A stretch of DNA of 64,000 nt, from the NCBI GenBank assembly GCA_032073245.1, contig DAMANX010000005.1:124001-188000 (forward strand). The letters run 5' to 3'. Position numbers and translations under genes: made by a program. The first letter of the stretch is position 1; each line of letters begins with the position of its first letter. The DNA comes from QVMG01 sp032073245 (GTDB lineage Bacteria; Bacteroidota; Bacteroidia; Bacteroidales; Tannerellaceae). Shown one piece after another: positions 1-8,500 of the stretch. Under the pieces are notes generated by a model, which made no database searches, had not been told where the DNA came from, and worked only from the letters and a program-made list of their open reading frames with translations.

Positions 1-30
1 GAGTATTCCCACTGAATTGAAATTTTCCAT
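1..30 (-). other. possible start of a gene leaving the window
   Basis: Read on the minus strand, an ATG at 30-28 opens a frame of ten codons (MENFNSVGIL) that runs off the window edge. Stops lie in frame just upstream, so this ATG would be the first possible start. No promoter element was recognised in front of it. If real, 31-595 is a divergent intergenic region. The alternative is a plus-strand gene ending at the TGA at 68-70. Ten codons cannot decide. Confidence 0.2.
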
Positions 31-295
31 ACTACTTTTACCCACAGAATCAATGTTGACTATGGAATGAACTTTGGATTCTACTTTCTTTTTATTATCG
101 AATTTTGGTACCCCAAACCCCCTCTTAAGCGTAACCGACGACTATACGCTGTGGTCATTCACAGCCTCGATGAAGTAAATGCCGAAAATGAGAAAAGAGA
201 AACCGAACAGTTCGGCAGTAATAGTAAAAGTGCTGATAATGAGTAATATATATTCGAATAATGAGCAGAGTCGGCTGTTTTGAGATGTGACAAGC

Positions 296-420
296 GTCGG
301 GTGTTGTCAGGTGTTGTCGGGTGTTTACTATATAGATTTATTTTTTTTATAAGAGACGTCATTAATAGGAAAATCAATATAGTATAGGAATAGACCCGTC
401 ACACCCGACAACACCCGACA
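296..420. repeat. 10-bp tandem repeats in inverted orientation
   Basis: Three head-to-tail decamers GTCGGGTGTT / GTCAGGTGTT / GTCGGGTGTT occupy 296-325. Two head-to-tail copies of the reverse complement (ACACCCGACA twice) occupy 401-420. About 75 AT-rich bases lie between. The arms could pair over roughly 19 bases with one mismatch, giving a long-loop hairpin. The function is unknown; a protein-binding array or a relic of a mobile element are both possible. Confidence 0.7.
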
Positions 421-546
421 TTTCCCACCTCCCCAAAACCTCCCTCTCTTTCCCCAACTCCCCGGAGCTTTTCCTCAAACCCTCGGAGTTTTTCACGACA
501 CCCCCGGAACTTTTTCCAAAAACCCGGGAACTTTTCAAACCCTTGT
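421..546. repeat. 21-bp tandem repeat array (GGAACTTTTTC type)
   Basis: Four clear units start at 463, 484, 505 and 526, exactly 21 bases apart. Two decayed units (421-462) match mainly in their second halves. Each unit carries a core like CGGAACTTTTTC followed by a run of A and then CCC. The last unit overlaps the -33 region of the HAD gene promoter. The same unit, with the same 21-base spacing, recurs at 50699-50782. There is no start codon in frame, so it is not read as coding. Confidence 0.75.
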
Positions 547-571
547 TTCCTCTTTTATTTTCGTACCTTTG
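543..571 (+). promoter_or_regulatory. Bacteroidota-type promoter for HAD gene
   Basis: TACCTTTG at 564-571 fits the TAnnTTTG -7 consensus. A TTG at 543-545, 18 bases upstream, is a candidate -33 element. Transcription would then start near 577-580, which rules out the TTG codon at 569 as translation start and favours the ATG at 596. Confidence 0.65.
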
Positions 572-595
572 CGACTACCAAACAAACAAAACATA

Positions 596-1237
596 ATGAA
601 ACAGTACGGAATATATCTTTTCGACTTCGATTACACATTAGTAGACTCCTCAGCAGGCATTGTAATGTGTTTCCAGAAGGTCCTTACCCGCAACGGATTT
701 ACAGGCATCAGCGACGAAGCCATCAAACGCACCATCGGTAAAACACTGGAAGATTCGTTTTCGGTACTGACAGGAGTTTCCGACATAAATATTCTCTTAG
801 CGTATAAAAGCGAATATAGGCAGGAGGCAGATATACACATGACACCCAATACAAAATTATTCCCCGAAACCAAAAATGTACTCACCGGACTGAAAGCCCG
901 TGGTGGGAAAATAGGCATTGTCTCCACAAAATACCGTACCACCATTATGGAGTTGGTGGACAGAGAATTTCCGCAAGGCTTTTTCGATATAGTTGTAGGA
1001 TGTGAGGACGTGGCAACCCCTAAACCCTCACCCGAAGGACTCCTCTATGCATTGGAACAACTCAATGGCCGGAAAGAGAACACCCTATACATCGGCGACA
1101 GCACGATAGATGCCCAGGTAGCACAGACAGCAACAACAGATTTTGCCGGTATCCTCCACGGTACCACAACACGTGAAGAATTAGAAGTATACCCAAATGT
1201 GGTAATTGCAGATAAACTTAACATCTTACTCCAGTAA
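596..1237 (+). CDS. HAD-family hydrolase, phosphoglycolate phosphatase-like
   Basis: This 213-residue cytosolic phosphatase belongs to the haloacid dehalogenase superfamily and resembles Gph/pyrophosphatase-type members. Motif I is FDFDYTLVDS near the N-terminus (nucleophile Asp10, acid Asp12). Motif II is the Thr/Ser in GIVSTKYR, motif III the Lys in TPKPSPEG, and motif IV GDSTIDA, with a helical cap domain between motifs I and II. All catalytic positions are present. The start is placed at ATG 596 because a TTG in the same frame at 569 lies inside the promoter. It appears to be a single-gene transcript. The substrate cannot be told from sequence; phosphoglycolate, nucleotide monophosphates or sugar phosphates are all possible for this subfamily. 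Confidence 0.9.
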   Translation: MKQYGIYLFDFDYTLVDSSAGIVMCFQKVLTRNGFTGISDEAIKRTIGKTLEDSFSVLTGVSDINILLAYKSEYRQEADIHMTPNTKLFPETKNVLTGLKARGGKIGIVSTKYRTTIMELVDREFPQGFFDIVVGCEDVATPKPSPEGLLYALEQLNGRKENTLYIGDSTIDAQVAQTATTDFAGILHGTTTREELEVYPNVVIADKLNILLQ

Positions 1238-1325
1238 TAGAGTCACAATTATGGGGTCGAGCTATAGATATTAAACTGTAATGTGCTGATTTTTGTTATA
1301 CAATAATTAAACAAGAATCAATAAA

Positions 1326-2103
1326 ATGGATATATTAAAAGGAAAAAAAGCTATTGTAACCGGTTCAAGCTCCGGTATCGGAAAAGCAATCGCTTTTTTG
1401 TTTGCCAAAGAAGGTGCAACAGTGGTCGTAACATATAACTCGGGTGAAGACAGGGCAAAGGCGGTTGTCGAAGAAATTGAGAAAAACGGAGGGACAGCAA
1501 AAGCATACAAAGTGGATGTATCTGATGAAAATGAAATCAAAGAGTTTTTCACTGCTCTTGAAAAAGATTTCGGACATAGATATTCTTGTGAATAATGCCG
1601 GAATAAACGGAAGTCAGACACCAGTTGAAGATATGACAACCGATCAATGGGATAAAGTTGTAAGGGTGAATCTTTACGGCCCGTTCTTTTGTTCGCGTGA
1701 ATTTCTACAAATCAAAAAGAAATATGGAACATATAAGGGAAGCCGTATAATAAATGTTACTTCTATCCATCAGTATGTAAATGTGCGGGGAAATGCCAAT
1801 TATAACGCTGCTAAATCCGGTATGCGTAATTTAGCCTATACGATGGCATTGGAATTGGCAGATCGTGAACTGACCGTGAATAATATTGCACCCGGAATGA
1901 TTCTTACGCCTATAAATGAGAAAGTAATAAATGATCCGGAAAAGTTGAAAAGAGCTGAAGGTATTATTCCTTTCCATAGGGGTGGAAAGCCGGAAGAGGT
2001 GGCAAATGTAGCGCTGTTTTTGGCTTCTGACGCCAGTTCGTATGTAACAGGGAGTACTTATACGGTCGATGGCGCACTCTCTATCCTAGGCCCCGATGCA
2101 TGA
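1326..2103 (+). pseudogene. short-chain dehydrogenase, frameshifted
   Basis: This is an SDR oxidoreductase (glucose 1-dehydrogenase/3-oxoacyl-ACP reductase-like) split over two frames. The first frame (1326-1595) gives the Rossmann start with TGSSSGIG cofactor motif and ends shortly after EKDFG. The second frame carries on at about 1573 with DIDILVNNAG, the catalytic Ser in the NVTS segment, the YNAAK motif, and a normal C-terminus to 2103. Restoring two bases near 1572-1576 (for example GGAGAC for GGAC) would give about 259 residues, the usual family length. The rest of the gene is undamaged, so the lesion is recent or a sequencing error. As it stands, the protein would stop after 89 residues, before the active site. 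Confidence 0.85.
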
Positions 2104-2113
2104 TGTGAAAGCA

Positions 2114-2145
2114 AATAGCTGTGCATTTTATTAAGCACAGCTATT
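2114..2145. terminator. bidirectional hairpin terminator
   Basis: A perfect 11-base stem (2114-2124 with 2135-2145, AATAGCTGTGC) and a 10-base loop sit between two convergent genes. It is followed by TTATT on the plus strand and flanked by a short A run that would be U on the minus-strand transcript. Confidence 0.75.
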
Positions 2146-2163
2146 TTATTGATTAAGTCGACT

Positions 2164-2637
2164 TTATTTTATAGGAATACACATTTCTACTATCCAGGGG
2201 GCATCCGCATCCTGCGTATTTCCTGCACAACTCACATATAATTCATAATGATCGCGCATATCACATTCATATCCTTTCTCGTTTAATGTAGTATATGCTT
2301 TTTTCCAGGCTTCTCCATATTCCGACATGGTTACTTCTACCTGCATTACGAAATACTTACCTCCGCTAATCGTGTATCGGTGCATTCCTTCACCTGGTTC
2401 AATCCCTGAAATATCCTCCAGGCATGCTTCCGAACGTAATTTCTCAACGGGTGTATGCATAGGGTCATCATGATAAATGCCAGCCATTTTAGGAGATGCA
2501 GCCCAAAGGTTATTGGCTCCAGCCCATGCTGCAAGTTTCTCAAATGTTTTTCCAATGCCTGAATAATCACCAATATGTGAAATTGCAATCGTTTTAATTG
2601 GTTCGAGATTTTTAATATCTATGTTATTGATCTTCAT
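2164..2637 (-). CDS. GyrI-like small-molecule-binding domain protein
   Basis: A 157-residue protein that is one GyrI-like/AraC effector-binding domain (SOUL-like fold). It has the typical start NLEPIKTIAISHIGDY, a central DISGIEPGEG-like segment, and a C-terminal strand ending in EMCIPIK. Stand-alone members bind small hydrophobic or cationic molecules and some are hydrolases. Its ATG overlaps the stop of the upstream WYL regulator by four bases, so the two are translationally coupled and probably act together: one may sense or dispose of a ligand to which the other responds. No DNA-binding domain is present. Confidence 0.85.
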   Translation of the reverse strand: MKINNIDIKNLEPIKTIAISHIGDYSGIGKTFEKLAAWAGANNLWAASPKMAGIYHDDPMHTPVEKLRSEACLEDISGIEPGEGMHRYTISGGKYFVMQVEVTMSEYGEAWKKAYTTLNEKGYECDMRDHYELYVSCAGNTQDADAPWIVEMCIPIK

Positions 2638-3575
2638 AAGTCTAAATTTTTAATGATTTGTTTTATAATATCTTTTATTTCAACGGGTCTAATCACCGTT
2701 GTTGTATCGGCGTTAGCCAATACCCATCTAGCCAGGCCTTCGAGAGAATAAGCCATATAGGTTTGTTCAATTTGGCCGTTGGCAAGCTCTTTCTCCTCCG
2801 TCAGCCCCATTGAATAACACCTGTCGGCGAAATGCTTAGATACTTCTTTACTAGTATGCAAAACTACTTCAATCAAACATTGAGGAGTATCACATCCAAG
2901 AAGTGATTCCAAGGGAGGATGCATTTTCGTGTATTCATTGCCTGTTGTTTTTATATTCTTAATACGGTCGAGCCTGAACATTCGGTATTCTTCCCGCAAG
3001 TGACACCAGGCAGTAAGATACCAACGTGGATGTGAATAACTAACACCGACAGCTTCGAGTGCTCTTTTGCTGGTATCTTCGTTGGCATTGATATAGTCAA
3101 TCTCCACAATTAATCTACCATTAATACTACTCAATATTGTTTGCAGCAGATTAGGCAAATTCTCTTTTGTATTTCGACTTTTATACACAGCAATAGTATC
3201 GTCCATGTCGTGGAGATATTTTTTATCCACAGCTCTCAATGCGGCACGGATTTTATCCATCCCTTGACGAAAATAGTTGCTGTTCTGGGCATCGGTAAGC
3301 TGCTCGATAATCTTTTCGGCAGTAAGAAAAGCCATTGCTTCTTCTTTTGTAAACATAAGAGAAGGCAACCTATAACCTTCAACCAGAGAGTAACCGACTC
3401 CCGAATTACCGCATAGGGGTACTCCGGCCTCCGTCAGAGTATGCATATCCCGATAGATAGTGCGTAGACTTACCCCGAAACGTTCAGCCATTTCAGAGGC
3501 CTTTACAATCGGTCGCGATTGTAATTGTATTAATAGCGCTGATATGCGGTCAATCCGGTTTAAGTCTCTATCCAC
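2634..3575 (-). CDS. YafY-type HTH/WYL transcriptional regulator
   Basis: A 313-residue DNA-binding regulator. The N-terminal HTH_11 winged helix (about residues 5-60) contains MAERFGVSLRTIYRDMHTL, a canonical helix-turn-helix. The middle and C-terminal parts contain the WYL ligand-sensing domain, including the VSYSHPRWYLTAWCHLR segment and the RMFRLDRIK strand, and then the WCX extension. The length is normal. It lies second in a minus-strand operon: a VOC protein 10 bases upstream and a GyrI-like protein overlapping downstream. Such regulators commonly control their own operon. The ligand is unknown. Confidence 0.9.
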   Translation of the reverse strand: MDRDLNRIDRISALLIQLQSRPIVKASEMAERFGVSLRTIYRDMHTLTEAGVPLCGNSGVGYSLVEGYRLPSLMFTKEEAMAFLTAEKIIEQLTDAQNSNYFRQGMDKIRAALRAVDKKYLHDMDDTIAVYKSRNTKENLPNLLQTILSSINGRLIVEIDYINANEDTSKRALEAVGVSYSHPRWYLTAWCHLREEYRMFRLDRIKNIKTTGNEYTKMHPPLESLLGCDTPQCLIEVVLHTSKEVSKHFADRCYSMGLTEEKELANGQIEQTYMAYSLEGLARWVLANADTTTVIRPVEIKDIIKQIIKNLDL

Positions 3576-3585
3576 TCTGTTATTC

Positions 3586-3993
3586 TTATTCTATAATTAA
3601 TGCCCAAAGTACGCCAAATTTATCCAGAATTTCAGCATATTGTTTAGCATAAGATGGTTGACAAAGTTCGCATTTTATTTGTCCTCCGGTAGATAATTTT
3701 GTATAAATGTCTTTTATTTGTTGTTCTGTATCGCAAAATACAGTGATTGTATGTCCGGAACCAAAATCGGTTTTTGTTCCTGGCATTGTATCTGCTATAC
3801 TAATGCTACATCCATCAAAATCGAGATCGGAATGGATTATTTTATCTTTATAATCGTTATCGACTTTAAAGTCTTCATAACTTTCATAACGAAAGATTTC
3901 TCCAACAGTTCCGTTAAACACTCCTGCATAAAAGTTCAGAGCTTCTTCTGCATTACCGTTAAATGCTAAATAAGGTTTAATCTTCATATTCAA
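3586..3993 (-). CDS. VOC/PhnB-like glyoxalase-fold protein
   Basis: A 135-residue vicinal-oxygen-chelate fold protein of the PhnB/3-demethylubiquinone methyltransferase-like group. It opens with the characteristic KPYLAFNGNAEEALNFYA and repeats the beta-alpha-beta-beta-beta pattern twice. Members in this group are often metal-free antibiotic- or xenobiotic-binding proteins, and enzymatic function is rarely shown. It is the first gene of the operon with the WYL regulator. The promoter at 4018-4025 puts the RNA start about 20 bases before ATG 3993; a second ATG two codons later is also possible. Confidence 0.85.
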   Translation of the reverse strand: MNMKIKPYLAFNGNAEEALNFYAGVFNGTVGEIFRYESYEDFKVDNDYKDKIIHSDLDFDGCSISIADTMPGTKTDFGSGHTITVFCDTEQQIKDIYTKLSTGGQIKCELCQPSYAKQYAEILDKFGVLWALIIE

Positions 3994-4017
3994 ATGTTTT
4001 TTAGTTTAACTACTATG

Positions 4018-4025
4018 CAAAGGTA
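4018..4025 (-). promoter_or_regulatory. -7 element for VOC-WYL-GyrI operon
   Basis: On the minus strand this reads TACCTTTG, a match to the Bacteroidota TAnnTTTG -7 box, 25 bases upstream of the ATG at 3993. A convincing -33 box at normal spacing was not seen. Confidence 0.55.
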
Positions 4026-4090
4026 AGAGGTGGGGTTGACAACAGTATGTCAGCATGTTTTTTTAATACAAAAGATTTAAAATTTCGCAT

Positions 4091-4127
4091 AAAAAAGTCC
4101 GTACCCATCATTACGACTGCACGGACT
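4091..4127 (-). terminator. terminator of DUF362 gene
   Basis: On the minus strand, AGTCCGT (4127-4121) pairs with ACGGACT (4102-4096), followed by a run of six T (4096-4091). The loop is rather long (18 bases). It lies 20 bases past the stop of the DUF362 gene and before the next promoter. Confidence 0.6.
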
Positions 4128-4149
4128 CCCAATAATATAAATACATACG

Positions 4150-5142
4150 TTAAACCTCTATATCTACCAACTCATATTTCTGGCTACCCATTCCCAATTT
4201 CTCGGCATGATTTAGGATTTGAACACCATTAAGTGATTCCATACGTTCGATAAGGTGAACTTTCCCGTGATCAGAAGAAGCATATACCTGATCGACACAG
4301 GCCTTATCTAATGCAACAGGGTCGAGTGACGCTAGTATGCCTATATCTTTCATTTCCGGTGGGGCAGGGTTAGAGTCACAGTCACAATCTACTGATAAAT
4401 TGTTCATGACGCTGATATAAAGTATATTCTCTCCACAATGGTCGGCAACCGCTTTTGCTGCTTCAGCCATAGATTCAAGGAAATCATCCTGTTTAGGGTT
4501 GCCCCAATCTGTGTCGCTCGCACCAGCAGAATGAATACGTACTTTCCCACGTGAGGAGGCAATACCGATTGAGATGTTTTTAAGCGCTCCACCGAAACCA
4601 CCCATAGCATGGCCTTTAAAGTGTGAGAGGACCACAGTGAAATCGTAATTGAGGAAATGAGAACCTACAATATCTTCCTTGAGATGTGATCCTCCGGTAA
4701 CAGGGAGGCCCACTTCCCCTTCAGCGTCCATGATATCTACTTTGGCAATAGCTGTGAAACCATGATCTTCAGCCGCTTTCAGATGATCCGCGGTGTTAGC
4801 GCGTAGTCCCCCATAAGCTGTGTTACATTCAATAATAGTTCCTTTCACGGACTGAACTAAATTTTTAATCAATTGAGGTTGGAGGTAGTTATGCCCACCT
4901 GGCTCTCCTGTGCTCACTTTAATAGCGACATTCTTTCCATTGGCCTCGCGCCCCAGACTCCGGTAGATTTTCATCAGACTTTCTGGTGTGATCTCTTTGG
5001 TGAAATAGACTTTTGGCAGACCATCTTCTCCTGATGTCAGTCCGGGTTTGTATTGGTTTTCTTTTTTGTCCGAAGCGCAGCCAACAATAGAGAAAAAAGA
5101 AGGTAATAGTGGAATCGTAATTATAAAGCGTCTTCTGTCCAT
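4150..5142 (-). CDS. DUF362-domain lipoprotein
   Basis: A 330-residue exported protein. The N-terminus MDRRRFIITIPLLPSFFSIVGC combines a twin-arginine-like start with a lipobox cysteine, so it is probably a Tat- or Sec-exported lipoprotein. The body is a DUF362 domain, with the conserved VLSHFKGHAMGGFGGALKN segment and a cysteine pair (DCDCDSN). In other bacteria DUF362 often carries or neighbours 4Fe-4S ferredoxin domains. Here the ferredoxin motif is absent, so electron transfer is not supported. It is a single gene with its own -7 element (5172-5179) and terminator. Its biochemical role is unknown to me. Confidence 0.85.
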   Translation of the reverse strand: MDRRRFIITIPLLPSFFSIVGCASDKKENQYKPGLTSGEDGLPKVYFTKEITPESLMKIYRSLGREANGKNVAIKVSTGEPGGHNYLQPQLIKNLVQSVKGTIIECNTAYGGLRANTADHLKAAEDHGFTAIAKVDIMDAEGEVGLPVTGGSHLKEDIVGSHFLNYDFTVVLSHFKGHAMGGFGGALKNISIGIASSRGKVRIHSAGASDTDWGNPKQDDFLESMAEAAKAVADHCGENILYISVMNNLSVDCDCDSNPAPPEMKDIGILASLDPVALDKACVDQVYASSDHGKVHLIERMESLNGVQILNHAEKLGMGSQKYELVDIEV

Positions 5143-5171
5143 ATTTCTATTTTTTAATTAGCGTCATACTG

Positions 5172-5179
5172 CAAAATTA
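5172..5179 (-). promoter_or_regulatory. -7 element for DUF362 gene
   Basis: Minus-strand TAATTTTG, a TAnnTTTG match, 30 bases upstream of the start codon at 5142. No clear -33 box was found. Confidence 0.45.
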
Positions 5180-5471
5180 TAATTAATGCAATTAGTTGTA
5201 TCAGATACGAAACAAAATTAGTGGATATAATACAAATAGGATTTGCTTTAAAGCTCATTTTTATTTGCTCAGAGGTTCATTTTTTTATAACCAGATTATT
5301 TTCTCTACACTGTTTTGACTCAAAATTCTTAAAAGTTAACATTCTTAGCTTTCTTCTTTGTGTTAATGTGTTCGTTTTATTGTTGTTTTTATGTCAAATT
5401 GATGTTTAATTTAATTTATGTGCGCCAAATTGTTATTTGAGTTCTTTTTCTTTGAATTTATTAAGATTTAC

Positions 5472-5503
5472 TTGTGCTTTACTTTCTATGTGATTTAACT
5501 TTG
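5472..5503 (+). promoter_or_regulatory. gltB promoter
   Basis: TAACTTTG at 5496-5503 matches the TAnnTTTG -7 consensus. TTG at 5472-5474 lies 21 bases upstream as the -33 element. The predicted RNA start is near 5509-5512, about 50 bases before the ATG at 5564. Confidence 0.65.
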
Positions 5504-5563
5504 CCGAACAAACAATCATTTAGTCGCATTTGTATCGGATATATAATCTAATTGATAGCAAAT

Positions 5564-8500
5564 ATGGAAATAGACATTCAAAAAGACAATCGTTGTTGCC
5601 GGATAAAAAAGGGAGACGTTTCCCCAAAAGGTCTTTATGATCCTGCCTATGAACACGATGCTTGTGGAGTAGGTATGCTCGTTAATATTCATGGGGGAAA
5701 ATCGCATGAGATTGTGGAGTCGGCGCTCCGGGTGTTGGAAAATATGCGGCATCGGGGTGCGGAAGGAGGTGACTCTAAGACCGGGGATGGGGCAGGTATT
5801 ATGTTGCAGATTCCTCATGAGTTTATTTTGTTGCAGGGAATCCCTGTACCGGAGAAGGGAAAGTATGGGACAGGGCTTGTTTTTCTTCCAAAGGATGAAA
5901 AGGGGCAGACGGAGATATTACGCATTTTAGTGGAAGAGACGGAAAAGGACGGGCTCAATCTGATGCATTTGCGGAAGGTGCCTGTAAATTCGGGGATTCT
6001 GGGGGAGAGTGCGTTGGCTTCGGAGCCGGATATCAAGCAGTTGTTTATTACCGGAGGGAATGATCCGGAAGAGCTAGAGCTGAAACTTTACCGGATAAGG
6101 AAGCGTATCGAAAAGAGGGTGGCTGCCAGTGGGGTTTCTTCAAAAAAGGATTTCTATATCATTTCGCTATCCACTAAAAATATTGTTTATAAGGGGATGC
6201 TGGAGTCTATGCAGCTTCGTCATTATTTTCCGGATCTGACGAACCATTATTTTACAAGTGGGGTGGCGCTGGTGCATTCGCGGTTTAGTACGAATACGTT
6301 TCCGACATGGAGCCTTGCACAACCGTTTCGCCTGCTGGCGCATAATGGGGAGATCAATACGGTGCGGGGTAACCGTTCGTGGATGGAGGCGCGTGAGAGT
6401 GTGTTGTCATCACCCGCGATACCGGATATAAATGAGGTTCGTCCGATTATTCAACCGGGCATGAGCGATAGTGCTTCGCTGGATAATGTATTGGAGTTTT
6501 TGGTGGCTTCCGGGATGTCGTTACCACATGCGATGGCGATGTTGGTACCGGAGAGTTTTAATGAGAGTAATCCGATCTCGGAGGATCTGAAAGCTTTTTA
6601 TGAATATCATTCTATCCTGATGGAGCCGTGGGACGGACCGGCGGCGTTGTTGTTCAGTGACGGGCGTTATGCCGGTGGGATGTTGGACCGTAACGGGCTG
6701 CGGCCTGCGCGGTATCTGATTACGAAAAATGATATGATGCTGATTGCTTCCGAGGTGGGGGTAATGGATATAGACCCGAATGAGATCAGGGAGAAGGGGC
6801 GGTTGCAGCCAGGTAAGATATTGATTGTGGATACCGAAAAAGGTAGGATTTATTATAATGAGGAGCTGAAAAGGGAATTGGCGGAAGCTAAACCTTATAA
6901 AACATGGCTGGCTAATAACCGGGTTGAACTGGATGAGTTGAAATCGGGCCGTAAGGTTTCACATATCGTGGAGGGGTTGGAGAATAAGCTGGATATTTTC
7001 GGGTATAGCCGGGAGGATATAGAGCGGATTATTCTTCCGATGTCGACCGGGAAAGCTGAGCCGGTCGGTTCGATGGGTAATGATACGCCATTGGCAGTAC
7101 TTTCTTCCCAGCCGCAGAGTTTGTTCAATTATTTCCGTCAACAGTTCGCACAGGTGACCAATCCTCCGATCGATCCGATCCGTGAAGAGTTGGTGATGAG
7201 CCTTACGGAGTATATCGGGGCTGTGGGGAATCATATTCTTATGCCGGATGAAAATCATTGTAAGATGGTGCGCCTGAATCATCCCATCCTGACGAATACG
7301 CAGTTGGATCTTTTGTGTAATATCCGTTACAAAGGTTTCAAATCGGTCAAACTTCCAATGGTGTTTGATGTTTCCAAAGGAGATGCCGGATTGCATAATG
7401 CGTTGGAGCAGTTATGCAGTCAGGCGGAAAAGTCGGTTACAGAAGGTGTGAATTATATTGTGTTGAGTGATAAATGCGTGGATAGCCGACTGGCTCCCAT
7501 ACCTTCGTTATTAGCGGTGAGTGCGGTGCATCACCATCTGATCTCGGTACAGAAACGCGTCCAGACGGCACTGGTGGTTGAGACGGGAGAGATGCGCGAA
7601 GTGATGCATGCTGCTTTGCTCCTGGGCTATGGTGCGAGCGCTGTGAATCCTTATATGTCGTTTGCCATTATTAAGGATCTGGTGAACCGTCAGGAGATAC
7701 AGCTTAATTATGAGACGGCGCGGAAACATTATATCCAGGCGGTTTGTAAGGGTTTGTTGAAGATTATGAGCAAGATGGGCATCAGTACTATCCGCAGTTA
7801 CCGCGGAGCGAAATTGTTTGAGGCGGTGGGTTTGAGTACGGATGTTACCCGGAAGTATTTCGGGGGTACGACAAGCAATATAGGCGGGATCGGCCTGGAG
7901 GAGATAGCGGCTGATATACTTCGGTTGCATCAGTATGCTTTCAGGGATTCCCGGGAAGAAATACGGGTTCATAAGGGGCTTTACAGTTTCCGCAAAGACG
8001 GTGAAAAACATGCCTGGAACCCGGAGACGATCACTAAACTGCAACTGGCTACCCGCCTGGGTAGTTATGAGTTGTTCCGGAAGTATAGCCAGGCTGTGGA
8101 TGAAAAAGAGTCACCTCTCTTTATCCGCGATTTCTTTGCAGTTAAAAAGAGAAAGCCCGTGCCTGTCGGAGAGGTCGAACCGGCCGCGGAGATTATGAAA
8201 CGTTTTGTGACGGGGGCTATGAGTTATGGTTCGATCAGTAAGGAAGCACATGAAACAATGGCTTTGGCGATGAATAAAATACATGGCCGGAGTAATACGG
8301 GTGAAGGGGGAGAAGACCCTGCCCGTTTCGCACCCCGTCAGGATGGTTTATCCCTGCGTTCGGCCATTAAACAGGTGGCTTCGGGACGTTTCGGGGTGAC
8401 GACGGAGTATCTGGTGAATGCCGATGAGATACAGATCAAGATTGCGCAGGGCGCTAAACCGGGTGAAGGGGGACAGTTACCGGGGTATAAGGTCGATGAG

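Larger units (their letters stand above)
31..563. other. repeat-rich intergenic region upstream of HAD gene
   Basis: More than 500 bases with no convincing gene. A plus-strand frame at 67-246 (59 codons, hydrophobic then charged) and a minus-strand frame at 159-377 resemble no family I know. What stands out is repetition: 10-bp units in opposite orientations at 296-325 and 401-420, and a 21-bp tandem array at 421-546 that ends at the promoter of the next gene. Both are listed separately. Confidence 0.5.
5143..5563. other. divergent intergenic region, DUF362 / gltB
   Basis: About 420 AT-rich bases between divergent genes. It holds the minus-strand -7 element at 5172-5179 and the gltB promoter at 5472-5503. 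A plus-strand frame of 62 codons at 5221-5409 is leucine/phenylalanine-rich low-complexity and not taken as a gene. The roughly 290 bases upstream of the gltB promoter are unusually long and could hold nitrogen-control sites, but I see no motif I can name. Confidence 0.4.

Noticed and set aside
159..377. 72-codon minus-strand frame near the left edge
   Set aside because: Overlaps the decamer repeats, has leucine/serine low complexity, and no promoter or family match.
421..546. Heptapeptide-coding repeat (21 bp = 7 codons)
   Set aside because: There is no start codon in frame, and sister arrays with a 22-bp period cannot be coding, so the period is better explained at DNA level.
569..595. TTG start for the HAD gene
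   Set aside because: The codon lies within the TACCTTTG -7 element, so it would precede the RNA start.
7511..8044. Long minus-strand frames inside gltB
   Set aside because: They are antisense to a highly conserved gltB region and have no recognisable protein features; the same applies to the antisense frames in gltD, asnB and glnN.
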